The notes below the pieces were generated by a model. That model ran no database searches. It was not told the DNA's origin and saw only the letters and a list, made by a program, of their open reading frames with translations. Both the position numbers and the translations under genes were made by a program. Positions 45,664 through 56,480 of a stretch of DNA of 64,000 nt are shown here, piece after piece. The DNA lies in NCBI GenBank assembly GCA_038501625.1, contig JAZAYU010000714.1, forward strand, positions 109,755 to 173,754, written 5' to 3'. Within the stretch, counting starts at the first letter, position 1. Each line of letters opens with the position of its first letter. Origin of the DNA: Corbicula japonica. Its lineage: Eukaryota; Mollusca; Bivalvia; Venerida; Cyrenidae.

Positions 45664-45730
45664 ATGCTAAGACATGTTTCTCCTTGGGAATAAGATTCTG
45701 TAACTGTTTTACTATTTCTCCTACAGATTT
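45664..45730 (-). CDS. Unknown 434-aa protein, exon 2
   Basis: A 67-nt exon between TTGTTTACAG and GCAT|gtaagt. It begins in phase 0, exactly where exon 1 stopped, and encodes KSVGEIVKQLQNLIPKEKHV plus two residues, an amphipathic helix-like segment. It ends in phase 1, and its last T joins AT of exon 3 to make Tyr. The candidate exon at 42522-42627 has the same entry and exit phases. Confidence 0.75.
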
Positions 45731-45818
45731 CTGTAAACAACAGAAATAGTTCAAATTTCAAACAGATATATCAACTTAGTTTCAAATAATGCACAACGTG
45801 ACAAATACAAAACATTAA

Positions 45819-46060
45819 GGCAGCTGTAGTTTAGTGGTAGAGCGCTCGTTTAGGTATGGAGGGGTCCCAGGTTCGAGCCCGAGTCTGCCACTAATGAGCA
45901 AGAAATTAAGCTTGCAATGCTTCTATCCACCCAGGTGTATAAATGGGTACCTTTGAGGAATATAAGTCAATGTTCAGCAACTTCAGTGGCTGCCTTTGAT
46001 GCCAAGTGTTATAAGATGACTTATATCCAGTGATCAGGTGGTAAAAGTAAAAGTTGTGTT
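45819..46060 (+). mobile_element. tRNA-derived SINE
   Basis: Starts GGCAGCTGTAGTTTAGTGGT (A box TAGTTTAGTGGTAGAGCG) with B box GGTTCGAGCCC at 45870-45880, then a non-tRNA body with CCACCCAGGTGTATAAATGG. It is not a functional tRNA because no cloverleaf acceptor stem closes after the B box. It lies in the intron between exons 1 and 2 of the unknown gene. Confidence 0.75.
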
Positions 46061-46448
46061 TAAATAATATAACTGACTATAAACCTTTACCTTCCAAATT
46101 TTACAAAAGCAGGTCATGTACATAGTTCTGAAATATTATCTGTATCTCTAAACTCATTTTAATTGAAATATTCTAAAATTCTGCAATAAGTTTCCTTAGA
46201 TTTGTAACTATAATTCATGATATTGATGTTTCTGTTGGCTCATAAACAACATCTGAGAAGCTGACAAATCTTTAGGTATGCAGATATCTGTGGCTGGACT
46301 GTTAATATGCTCAAAACCCACTATTTGCTCTAACTATCTGACTGCCAGGAGTAAATACTTATTTTTAAAAAGTTCCATTGGTTCTTTTTTTTTTTATTAA
46401 TTTTGATTGAAACATTTTGAAAACCACCATATTCTACTGATTATTAAT

Positions 46449-46535
46449 ATATGGCATGGATGTGCAAGCTGATCTGGATCTACACTGTTCTCAAATGCAA
46501 TAAAAACCATATATACATGTATATGAAGTAAAGTG
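46449..46535 (+). mobile_element. M1 MITE, right-arm fragment
   Basis: ATATGGCATGGATGTGCAAG, TGATCTGGATCTACACTGTT, then a poorly kept end. Confidence 0.62.
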
Positions 46536-46612
46536 GTCAGTGAATCTTAGTCAACACAAAGGTCCTTTAACTAACTGCACCAAAACTAAATGTTAACTTA
46601 GTTATAACTTAC

Positions 46613-47305
46613 GAATGTAAATGAGTGTGTTTGTGTTTGTAGACTGACAATGCTCTCTGCAGCTCCTCCAACTTGTTCCGTCCTTGTTAACTTCACTTTC
46701 TCTATTGATGTTGGATCCTCATCTTTCCAGAAATGGAGCTGATAAACAGGTCTATCTAATTCGTTAGCATACAAGCTGACAGTTTCTAAATCAATGATAG
46801 TAAGATGCTCTGTTCCTGATCCTTCTTCATGCACAATATTTGACGCTACGTATTCCCCGTTATGAACATGTATCTTCATCTTTCCCATGAATATGGGCTG
46901 ATGGGATATCACTTCTACTGCTTCCTGCACTTCGCCCACTTTATCACTACAGGTTTGATATTTCACGCCAATTAGTTCTTTTATGGCATTTAAACATGAG
47001 TCATCACCCTGAGGCAAATCCGACTCAAAAAAAATCTGCTGAACTTCTAAAGTGGTAAGATCTAGGTATGACACCACAATACACCTATTTGGTGGATGTG
47101 GAAAACCACTGTATTGTTCGTATGATACCCAACGTAGCGAATCAAGACTAACTTGCCTGTCAATATATCCGGAGAATGTTAATCCAGACAATAAGGACAC
47201 AGTTACCTCCCCTTGATCGGTGCCAACTTCATGTCCCACAGATAGGATATACCTGATTTTAAAGTGTTCATTGGTTTTGTTTTCTGCTACGCCCCCTTCG
47301 GCCAT
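46613..47305 (-). CDS. Conserved-looking protein of unknown function, coding exon 1 of 7 (434 aa in total)
   Basis: I do not recognise this protein. The exon holds the start codon (47303-47305) and 231 residues and ends at TTC|gtaagt in phase 0. The start is well supported: the leader carries an in-frame TAG upstream, and a TTTCTCTGCAG acceptor gives a 5' UTR splice at 47337. The product begins MAEGGVAENK and has no signal peptide or membrane segment, so it is probably soluble. It is rich in beta-prone segments (KIRYILSVGHEV, RCIVVSYLDL) followed by acidic stretches. Exons 2-7 at 45664, 36598, 34223, 32799, 32048 and 29445 continue the frame with matching phases at all six junctions. The gene spans about 17.9 kb for 1.3 kb of coding sequence. 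It lies tail-to-tail with the basigin-like gene. Confidence 0.85.
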
Positions 47306-47337
47306 GTTTTCAAATGTTAACTAATGACTTCCAGTAC
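47306..47337 (-). other. 5' UTR part of the first coding exon of the unknown gene
   Basis: On the minus strand, TTTTTCTCTGCAG precedes 32 bases of leader that contain a TAG in frame with the ATG. This implies at least one further upstream non-coding exon to the right, which I could not place with confidence. Confidence 0.55.
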
Positions 47338-47584
47338 CTGCAGAGAAAAACATACATTATGTCATTTAAAACAGCTGAAATAAATGCGTAAAAATTGTGT
47401 TTATGCATATATCAAAACATTATATATATCTAAATTTGCGTAGTCAAAAATCTACAGTTTTACCAACTTACTCTAGTTTTTTTATAGAATTTCATAGGCA
47501 AGAGGAAACAAATAATTTTATGATACCATTACTCTGACTTTCACAACATTTTTTCCCCTTTTATTTCTGCAGTTTTGATCAGAG

Positions 47585-47732
47585 CTGAAGGTTATGAACT
47601 GAGATTGGAAATCAGTCTCAAATCTCAAGCATTTGATTGGCTAAAATAGGGACTGGTTGACATTTCAGCCAATCAGATGCTTGATATTTGAGACTGGTTT
47701 CCATGCTCAGTTTTATAACCTTGGGCACTAAT
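47585..47732. mobile_element. Palindromic MITE M2, copy 7
   Basis: Complete palindrome, very close to copy 1 (ATTGGAAATCAGTCTCAAAT ... TTTGAGACTGGTTTCCATG). It lies upstream of the unknown gene's first coding exon. Confidence 0.8.
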
Positions 47733-48679
47733 TTCAAATTTTGTTATCTGTGGAATACATTGCTAATAAATGTTGAAAACTTATGCTATATTCCCTGCCT
47801 ATATGCCAAGAAAAAATATAATTAAGACTTGGTGCATGCTCTCAAAGATGTCACTTGATGCTGATTCAAATTGTGTTTAGTTTTACTTAATGAATTTGGC
47901 ATTGGTACAAATGAAACATGTTTTCAAATATTTGAAGGTTTGCAACGATGCTATTGTGTATTTATAATGTTCTTTAAGTTTATTAAGATTGGTGGAGTTG
48001 CACTGGATACAGCATAGACAAGTTGCAGTGACACCAGTCTTCTAAAATTTTTGGTGAAGTCCACACGAAATAAGTTCCAAATAATATAATACATAACTAT
48101 TGGATATTCCACAAATTTTTATTAATTTAACATACTGGTAGCTTCATGTAGATGGTTAATTTTAATCTTCCTAAAAGCAGAAGGATTACAGTTTTTATAC
48201 TTAAAAATTTAATTGACAATATTTGAGATTTATATCTAAAATGATATCCTGACAGATCAGGAAAGTATGTTTCAATAAAAAGACAGGTATATTAATAAAA
48301 CCTTCAAATTGTTAGCAGGTGACACTTAATCTTTGCATTTCAAAGGAAGTATAATAGATAATAATCAGATAATCAAATTATCAATTTTCACTTCTGGCTT
48401 TAGGGTGACATAAGCTTCTATTTGAGGAAATTAGTTATTTTAAGCTGACTGGAAATTAAAAATTCTTAGAGAGAAAATATTCAAAATTTGCATTCATAAT
48501 AATGCCAAAAGTTGTTCCTTGAAAAAGTCTTCATTTCATACAAGAAACTTCCATTATAGATTGCAATAGTGATGGTCATTAATTGTTTCATTTTGATCAA
48601 GTGCACATAATACATAAAACATAAAATACATCTAACACCTTATTACATGGATATGGCTTGATTACACCCTATGAGCAAC
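47733..48679. other. Upstream of the unknown gene, nothing recognised
   Basis: AT-rich; may be the first intron of the minus-strand gene, since its 5' UTR is spliced. Confidence 0.45.
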
Positions 48680-48758
48680 ATGGCCCAATATCATAAAACT
48701 AAATCTGTAGACCAGTCTCAAATCTCAAGCATCTTAGTTTTATGATATTGGGCCCAGA
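48680..48758. mobile_element. Palindromic MITE M2, copy 8 (core deleted)
   Basis: Ends CCCAATATCATAAAACTAAA and TTAGTTTTATGATATTGGGC with only CAGTCTCAAATCTCAAGCA between; the central palindrome is gone. Confidence 0.7.
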
Positions 48759-48851
48759 CTGGTTTAAGTTGGGACATTCATTGGAAAAATTATATTGTTT
48801 GACTTCATTAACTTAAAAGTGAGCAGTGTAGACCCTGAACACAGCATCTTC

Positions 48852-49091
48852 TTAACCCTTTCCTCAATATATAAACATTTATACGCATGTGCAACCAGTG
48901 TAGATCCAGATCAGCTGGCACATTCGTGCCATCTGATCAGGATCTGCACTGGTCGCATTTTGGTCAAATATAACCTAACGAATCAAAAAGCGAACAGTGC
49001 AGATCCTGATCAGATGGCATGGATGTGCCAGCTGATCTGGATCTACACTATTGCCCATGCAATAAAGGTGACCTTTGGAGGAAAGGGTTAA
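48852..49091 (+). mobile_element. M1 MITE, near-consensus copy
   Basis: TTAACCCTTTCCTCAATA to GGAGGAAAGGGTTAA, both modules and linker TTGGTCAAATATAACC; TTAA at both ends. Confidence 0.88.
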
Positions 49092-49131
49092 GCAAACTGA
49101 CAGTACGTATAGCTTTAACTCTTAACCATTT

Positions 49132-49371
49132 AATGCATACCGGTATATACAGGTTTATCCCATGTGTGTCCAGTGTAGATCCAGATAAGTTGGCACATCT
49201 GTGCCATCTGATTTGGATCTAAGCCAGTTGCATCTTAGTTAAAAATAACCTAATGAATCTAAAAGCCAACACTTTAGATCTTTAACGGACCAGATGGTAT
49301 GGATGTGCTGGATGATTAGGATAGAGTGTGCTCCCATACCATAAGTCAAATACATGAAGTTAAATGGTTAA
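49132..49371 (+). mobile_element. M1 MITE, diverged full copy
   Basis: TTAACCATTTAATGCATA to GAAGTTAAATGGTTAA, only 40 bp after the previous copy; modules decayed. Confidence 0.75.
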
Positions 49372-50551
49372 GATAAAGTCATGTCCCAACTTCAAACATC
49401 TGATCAGAGCCTTTATTTAATAACATTCTTAAAAACATCCCTGGTAATAATGAATGGACTACCTCAAGTTCAAACAAAGGAAAGTCCATAACACAAATTC
49501 AGAAGATTAAGGCTTTGGTATGGCAACCCTGATGAAAACAAGAACAACTATCAGCATAAAAACAAGACTTCTAATATATGTTATGGTTCCCTCACCCCTT
49601 CGAAAGGGTGACATGAAAATGTTCTGAATTTTAGTAACGAAAGCATTAATCTCAAACACAAGTTACCCTTTGTTGATGCATGTTCAAATTCATTTATTTC
49701 AAATTGGCAAAATGAAACTTTTTTTATTATGTTAGATCTTAAATACAAGAAAAAAACTTACCTTAATATGATTAATAAAAACACTAAAAGGGAAATCAGG
49801 TGTCTTTAAACCTTTAAATAAACAACAGGCAAACTAGAAAACTTGTAAAGCAGTCCACAATAATTCATATAAATTATCCTTCTCATCAATATGTCTAGTG
49901 ACTCTAACGAACAATATGTCAATAAAGTTTGAGTCTCTGAACATCAGCATGTTATGTAATGCTCAATGTCTTATGTCATTTACAACCTGTACTTGTACTT
50001 CCCCCTGTTATCAATATTGATATAAATAAATTTATCAGGGGTTTCCCTGTGAAAAAAAATGAGTTTTCCATTAAATCTTTATACCTTTATAAAGGATATT
50101 TGTGTTACCTAGGTAAGCTGAATAAATTTCACTGTGGGTCCCAAAATGTATATTTTCATCAGAGGCTTATACATTTAGTCAGAAGTTGAAAATGGAAATC
50201 TACTTAAGGGATAAAGAAACAAAGGGTAAACTGTGAAGATGATACTAATTTGTCCCCCCCACTCCCCTCCCCCTGGGAGACATTGTTATGCACTTCCATT
50301 ATGCAAAATTCGATACAGTAACATGCGCACTATAATCTAGAGTGTTCCTTCGCAGATTTCCATAATATTATTTATCAACACATTTGCCATATATTGCAAA
50401 TAGTGTCACCTTGTGTTCCTTGAGTATATATTTCTATTTCTATCTTTCACTGGTTAAAGTTTCCTTGTGCTGTTAATGCTTAATTCATGTGACTTGAATC
50501 AAAAGAAAATATCAACCAGGCGTAGCGCCAAACTCACAAATTTCTTAACAT
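49372..50551. other. Unassigned AT-rich sequence
   Basis: No exon or repeat recognised. Contains a short C-run (CCCCCCACTCCCCTCCCCCT) near 50256. Confidence 0.5.
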
Positions 50552-50560
50552 ACTCAAACT

Positions 50561-50955
50561 CAATCTTACTAAAGTCAGATCTAACAAAATGTTAGATCTG
50601 ATGACGGCCCGCAGACACCGTACACGAGCTATAGCGGTTTTCCCCGATTACTATTTTTAGAAATTGACAACACAGGAGACAAGATTTATAATGTTACAAA
50701 ATGATCTGAAGATGTCATTATATTAGAAATGAATGCAATACTACAGAAACACATATTATATCTTCAGTAAAATATGTTGTATGCAGGCTGTAAACACTTT
50801 TCATGGTTTAAAATACTAAGTTTACTTTCACTTTTGCAATTTTGTAGGCAACAATCTGATTGGTTCAAAGGGTTAGTGATAAAAGCATGTTATAGTTATT
50901 CGTCGTCAGATCCTTATAGCGTAGCGATTTTCAGAAGATGATTTTAATTAGATTA
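50561..50955. mobile_element. 395-bp element M3 with 9-bp target duplication, copy 2
   Basis: Collinear with the copy at 20431 over its whole length (CAATCTTACTAAAGTCAGAT to TTTTAATTAGATTA), flanked by the perfect direct repeat ACTCAAACT (50552-50560 and 50956-50964). The different flanks with equal 9-bp duplications confirm both boundaries. Confidence 0.87.
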
Positions 50956-51399
50956 ACTCAAACTTTAACCTGTTTAACAAGAGTGCCAAACTGACACAAA
51001 ATACGCCTGTCATATTTGTGGTAAATTCAATGGTAATGACAACATTTTTGGGAGCAGGATTTTCCAACTCATTGAGTGCTTGAGCTGTATTTCAACAATC
51101 ATGTCAACATGATCATGGTTCCCTCGTAAAATAAAAACACAAAAAAATGTTCCGTAGAACATCAATTTCACATCAAACAGCTCTCATATGTAACAATATT
51201 ATATATGTCTAGCAAATACATATATTTCATTAAACAAGCTACTTCAGAAACATAAAATGTATTTTGGATTAAAATGATAAAAAGGTGTATGAATACACAA
51301 TGAGGTTTTGTTTTATAGTTTATTATTCATGTCATTTTGTGACTTTCATTTTATTTTTTCCGAGTGATGAAAATCAACACCGGCAACAAAGCCATTTTA

Positions 51400-51740
51400 A
51401 ATTTTGGTAAAATCGAAACTGGAATGGCCCAGACGCCGACATTTGCTCTGCGATTCATGAAATATCACCAGTTTCAACACAGAATATCCACTGTAACCGC
51501 AAAAAACATCCAAACACCATTTTTCATTACATGACTATAAAAATTTTCATTATGTTACCGAGTTGGCGATTGGACAACAGGAATCAGGCAACCAATCACA
51601 AATCAATTTACTGTGACTGAAGGGAAGTAACCGCTGCGAGAAGTTTGTAAATAATAAGAAAAGGTTGATTCCCTTAGATTTTAAGTCGCCAGACAGCAGG
51701 ACCGCAGAGTTACGACTTTTTACCAGCCGAAACAAAATCT
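51400..51740. promoter_or_regulatory. Possible promoter region (CCAAT boxes, raised CpG)
   Basis: ATTGG occurs at GGCGATTGGACAAC and CCAAT at GCAACCAATCAC within 35 bp, and CpG is denser than in the surrounding AT-rich sequence. The location fits an upstream non-coding exon of the minus-strand unknown gene, but no matching donor was identified. Confidence 0.25.
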
Positions 51741-51741
51741 G

Positions 51742-52402
51742 TCGGACATGTCCGACGCCTTTAGCGAAGACCTACCAATGTGCTCTGTCAGTGTATGAAG
51801 TTTGAATAAAATCCCTCAAGTAGTTTTGAAGTTATGCTTCGGACAATATTTATCAAGTAAATCTGATAAAGAGGAATAACTCTTAAAATAGGCAAGGTAG
51901 AGTTATTGGACTTGCACACTGCACTACCTACCAATGTGCTCTGTCAGTGTATGAAGTTTGAATAAAATCCCTCTAGTAGTTTTGGAGTTATGCTCTGGAC
52001 AAAATTTATCAAGTAAATGTGAAAATGGGGAAAAACTTTAAAAAAAGGCAAGGTAGAGTTATTGCACTTGCACAGTGCACTACCTACCAATGTGCTCTGT
52101 CAGTGTATGAAATTTAAATAAAATCCCTCAAGAAGTTTTGGAGTTATGCTCCGGACAAAATTTATCAAGTAAATATGATAAAGGGGAATAACTCTAAAAA
52201 TAGGCAAGGTAGAATTAGTGTTCTTGCACACTGCACTACCTACCAATTCAGTGTATGAAGTTTGAATAAAATCCCTCGAGTAGTTTTGGACTTATGCTCC
52301 AGACAAAATTGTTTCGGACGGACGGACAGATGCACGGACGCAGACGCACTGATGGACGAAGGGCATTTCTAATATCCCCTTCGCCTTTGGCGGGGGGATA
52401 AA
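51742..52402 (+). mobile_element. Hairpin-ended element C1 with about 155-bp tandem core
   Basis: Left end around TCGGACATGTCCGACGCC with CGCCTTTAGCG. Four core units marked by ACCTACCAATGTGCTCTGTC and AAATAAAATCCCTC-like blocks. Right end GGACGGACGGACAGATGCAC, then CCCTTCGCCTTTGGCGGG. The same build as A and B elements but an unrelated core. Confidence 0.68.
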
Positions 52403-52414
52403 TAAAGACTGGAC

Positions 52415-52640
52415 AAAAACTCTGACTTAAAGAGTGAAAACCCAAATTTTGGACAATTAAAGGGCCATAATTCAGGAGTGCCTGGGGGGATTTGGCTGGT
52501 TATAGAACTTGATTGAGACATTATGCACACCAACATATTCACCAAGTTTGATAAAGACCTGATGAAAACTCTTTGACTTAGAGAGCGGAAACCCTGTGGA
52601 CGCCGCCCGCCCGCCGCAGGTGTTCCCATAATACATCCAG
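52415..52640 (+). mobile_element. Fragment resembling another tandem-core element
   Basis: AATTAAAGGGCCATAATTCA and CACCAAGTTTGATAAAGACC are typical core phrases of these elements. It ends in a GC-rich GCCGCCCGCCCGCCGCAGG. No clear ends; wedged between C1 and B2. Confidence 0.4.
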
Positions 52641-52923
52641 TTTTTTAAACAGGAATATAACAAGAGCCAGTCGGAAACAACAGCATGCTCGACTATTCGA
52701 AGTCAGACATATTTAAGCACATTTAAAACTGGGCTTCATTTAAACTGGGGAGTGATTCAGGAGTTTATGACACCCAACACACACACATGAACAAAAGTTT
52801 CTTAATCCAAGTTGGGAAATCAATAAATTACACTTAATTTATTATTGTAGTTTTTTTAGAGGCTTTACACAACCCAGTCCATACACCCCTGCCCACCTAT
52901 AGTGTGGTGTAGTATAGTAAGGT

Positions 52924-54184
52924 ATGGTATTGTTGTTGGTGGTGTTGTTGACGGTGTTGTTGGTGGTGTTGTTGTTGGTGGTGTTGTTGTTGTTATTAGG
53001 GTTTTTGTTGGTTGTGTTGTTGGTGTTGGTGGTGGTGTTGTTGTTGTCAGTGTTGTTGCTGTTGGTGGTGGTTGTTGATGCTATTGTTGGTGTTGATGTT
53101 GTTGTTGGTGGTGTTGTTGACGGTGTTGTTGGTTGTGTAGTTGTTGTTATTTGTGTTATTGTTGGTTGTGTTGTTGGTGTTATTGTTGGTGGTGGTGTTG
53201 GTGGTATGTGGTGGGGGGTGGTGGTAGTGTGGTGTGTTGTGGTGGGTGGGTGGTGGTGGTGGGTGTGGGGTGGGTGGGTGGGGTGGAAGTGGGTGGGTGG
53301 ATGGAGGGTGGGTTGGTGGGGGGGTGGGGTGGTGGTGGGGGTGGGTACTGGTAGGGGGTGGTGATAGGTGGGTGGGGGTGGGGTGGGTGGGTGTGGGGTG
53401 GAAGTGGGTGGGTGGATGGGGGTGGGTTGGTGAGGGGGGTGGGTGGTGGTGGTGGTGGGTGGTGGTGGTGGGGGGTGGGTGGGTGTGGGTGGGTGGTGGG
53501 TGGTGGTTGTGGGTTGTGGTGTGGTGTGGTGGGTGGGTGGTGGTGGGCGGGTGGGTGTGGGTGGTGGTGGTGGAAGGTGGTGGTGGGAGGTGGGTGTGGG
53601 GTGGGTCGGTGTGGGGTGGTGGTGGGTGGGTGGATCGGGGGATGGGTTGGTGGGGGGTGGGTGGGGGGTGGTGGTGGGTGGTGGTGGTGGGTAGTGGTAG
53701 GGGGTGGTGATGGGTGGGTGGGTGTGGGGTGGGTGGGTGGGTGGGTGTGGGGTGGAAGTGGGTGGGTGGCGGGTGGTGGTGGGGGGTGGGTGGGTGTGGG
53801 GTGGGTGGTGGTGGTGGGTTGTGGTGTGGTGTGGTGGGTGGTGGTGGGTGGGTGGGTGTGGTGTGGGTGGTGGTGGTGGAAGGTGGTGGTGGGAGGTGGG
53901 TGTGGGGTGGGTCGGTGTGGGGTGGTGGTGGGTGGGGTGGGGTGGGTGGTGGTGGGTCGTGGTGTGGTGTGGTGTGGTGGTGGTGGGTGGGTGGTGGTGG
54001 GGGGGATGTGGGGGGGGGGGGGGGGGGTGGTGGAAGGTGGTGGTGGGAGGTGGGTGTGGGTTGGGTCGGTGTAGGGTGGGTGTGGGGTTGTGGTTTGTTA
54101 GGGTGGGTGGAGTGAGTGCGTGTGGGGTGGGTGGGTGGTGGAGGTGAGGGTGCTGGTTGGTGGTGGTGGGTGGGTGGTGTGGGT
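52924..54184. repeat. GT-only minisatellite inside B2
   Basis: About 1.26 kb whose plus strand is almost purely G and T: GTTGTTGGTGGTGTTG units on the left, changing near 53200 to GGTGGGTGGGTGTGGGGTGG units, with a run of about 17 G near 54010. Long open frames on both strands (Pro/His/Thr or Gly/Val/Trp only) are by-products. The G-rich strand has many GGGTGGGTGGG clusters able to form G-quadruplexes. Confidence 0.92.
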
Positions 54185-54264
54185 GTGTTGTGTTGTGTTG
54201 TGGCGTGGCGTGGCATGGCATGGCATGGCATAGCATAGCATAGCATAGCATAGTATAGTATAGT
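54185..54264. repeat. Graded pentanucleotide tract
   Basis: Sixteen pentamers in ordered blocks: GTGTT x3, GTGGC x3, ATGGC x3, ATAGC x4, ATAGT x3. Neighbouring blocks differ by one or two substitutions. Confidence 0.93.
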
Positions 54265-54539
54265 ATAACCACTCAACACTTTCAACCAAAGTATGTTAAG
54301 TACATCTGTTTTAAACCTTTTCTATAGCATTACCTATGAAAAACACTAACATTGAAACTTTAACCATAATTTCTAAGTCTTAATTCTAATTTCTAAGCGA
54401 AAAAGGGCAAAAATTAAATAAAAAAAGAAAGGATGAGTTATGGGCCTTTGAAAATCAACCAGATGTATGATAAAATAAAGGTATACAAAGTTTTAAAGTT
54501 GTCGTTTTAATAGAATGAAAGATATGAGGTTTCACCACC

Positions 54540-55700
54540 TTGCACGCAAACTTTAACCTTAATTTCTAAGTCTAAAAAGGGCAATAATTTGATATAAATT
54601 GGCATACATAGTCAGGGTCATGATAGTGAACAAGTTTCAAAGCTATAGTACAAGAAGTAACTAGCTTGCACGCAAACTTTAACCTGAAATTCTAAGTTGA
54701 AAAAGGGCCATAATTTGATTAAAAATTAAAGAAAGAGTTATGGTTCTTGGCATACATAGTCAGGGTCATGATGGTAAACAAGTGTTGAAAGTTTCAAAGC
54801 TATAGTACAAGAAGTATAAAAGTAACTAGCTTGCACGCAAACTTTAACCTGAAATTCTAAGTTGAAAAGGGCCATAATTTGAACAAAATGGAAGTTAGAG
54901 TTATGGTTCTTGGCATACCCACTCGGGATATGATAATGAACAAGTGCTGAAAGTTTCAAAGCTGTAGTTTAAGTAGTATGGAAGTTACGGGTTTGTACAC
55001 TAGCTTGCACGCAAACTTTAACCTGAAATTCTAAGTCGAAAAAGGGCTATAATTTTAATAAAATGAAAGTTAGAGTTTTGGTTCTTGGCATACACACTTG
55101 GGACATGATGATGAACAAGTGTGCCAAGTTTCAAAGCTGTAGTATAAGTAGTATTGAAGTTATGTGTTTGTACAGTAGCTTGCACGCAAACTTTAACCTG
55201 AAATTCTAAGTCGAAAAAAGGGCCATAATTTGATCAAAATGAAAGTTAGAGTTATGGTTCTTGGCATACACACTTGGGACATGATGACGAACAAGTGTGC
55301 CAAGTTTCAAAGCTGTAGTATAAGTAGTATTGAAGTTATGTGTTTGTACAGTAGCTTGCACGCAAACTTTAACCTGAAATTCTAAGTAAAAAAAATGCCA
55401 TAATTTGATCAAAATGAAAGTTAGAGTTATGGTTCTTGGCATACACACTCGGGACATGATGATGAACAAGTGTGCCAAGTTTCAAAGCTGTAGTATAAGT
55501 TGTATTGAAGTTATGTGTCTGTACATTAGCTTGCACGCAAACTTTAACCTGAAATTCTAAGTCGAAAAAGGGCCATAATTTGATCAAAATGAAAGTTAGA
55601 GTTATGGTTCTTGGCATACATACTCGGGACATGATGATGAACAAGTGTGCAAAGTTTAAAGCTGTAGCTATAGTAGTTTTTAAGATATCAGTAGGTTGCA
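54540..55700. repeat. About 175-bp tandem core units of B2
   Basis: GCTTGCACGCAAACTTTAAC starts recur near 54663, 54830, 55004, 55178, 55353 and 55529. Each unit also carries AGGGCCATAATTTGA, TAGAGTTATGGTTCTTGGCA and AAGTTTCAAAGCTGTAGT. Open frames of 70-140 codons here are repeat by-products. Confidence 0.85.
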
Positions 55701-56119
55701 CGCAAACTTTAACCAAAGCGGGACGCCGACGTCCAAGTGAGTACAATAGCTCGACATATTCTTCGAATAGTCGAGCTAAAAATGCTCTCACAATCTATAA
55801 TTTAATATCTCAGTATGGGTGCTGACATTAATAAAACAGTAACATTAACAAGAGCCAGTCGGAAACGACTGCAAGCTCGACTATTCGAAAAGTCAGAATT
55901 ATTAAGCACATTGTAACTGGGCTTCATTTAAACTGGGGAGTGATTCAGGAGTTTATGACACCTCCAACAAACACACATGAACAAAAGTTTCTTAATCCAA
56001 GTTAGGAAATAAATAAATTACACTTAATTTATTATTGTAGATTTTTTTAGGGTTAACACAACCCAGCCCATAAACCCCTGATCCGACACCCATCAACCTA
56101 CTATCCCTGCCCACCTAAA

Positions 56120-56480
56120 GTGGTGTGGCATGGTGAAGTACAGTATGGTATGCTGGTTGCTGGTGTTGTCATTGTTGGTGTTGTTACTGGCGGTGGTAGT
56201 GTTGTTGCTGGTGGTGGGGGTGTTGGTGTTGTTGTTGTTGGTGGTGGTGGTGGTGTTGATGTTGGTGGTGGTGTTAATGTTGTTGGTGGTGGTATTGGTG
56301 TTGCTGGTGTTGTAATAGTATAGTAATAGTAATAGCATAGTAATAGTAGAGTAATAGTAATAGTATATTTATAGTAATAGTAATAGAAAAGTAATAGTAT
56401 AGTATAGTAATAGTATAGTATAGTAATAGTATAGTATAGTAATAGTATAGTAACAGAATAGTAATAGTAATAGTAATAGT
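56120..56480. repeat. GTTGGTG and ATAGTA microsatellites at the left of the B3 array
   Basis: GTTGTTGGTGGTGGTG-type repeats (to about 56320) pass into AGTAATAGTATAGT repeats (to about 56480). Confidence 0.88.

Larger units (their letters stand above)
52660..55779 (+). mobile_element. Hairpin-ended element B2 with GT-rich minisatellite and about 175-bp tandem core
   Basis: Left end ACAAGAGCCAGTCGGAAACA, CTCGACTATTCGAA. Right end AATAGCTCGACATATTCTTC, GAATAGTCGAGCTAA, preceded by GCGGGACGCCGACGTCC. In between come a unique left block to about 52860, a 1.3-kb GT-only minisatellite, a pentamer tract, and about seven core units of 168-176 bp marked by GCTTGCACGCAAACTTTAAC. No protein gene recognised. 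Confidence 0.77.

Noticed and set aside
45819..45890. Possible tRNA gene
   Set aside because: A and B boxes are present but no acceptor stem closes after the B box, and the sequence continues into a SINE body.
48795..49222. Frames of 98 and 67 codons with SVDPEHS/VDPDQLAH motifs
   Set aside because: They translate M1 MITE modules; the same peptide phrases recur at most M1 copies.
52842..54285. Open frames of 412 and 476 codons on the minus strand and several plus-strand frames of up to 238 codons
   Set aside because: They lie in the GT-only minisatellite; the composition (Pro/His/Thr or Gly/Val/Trp) follows from the repeat, and frames are open on both strands.
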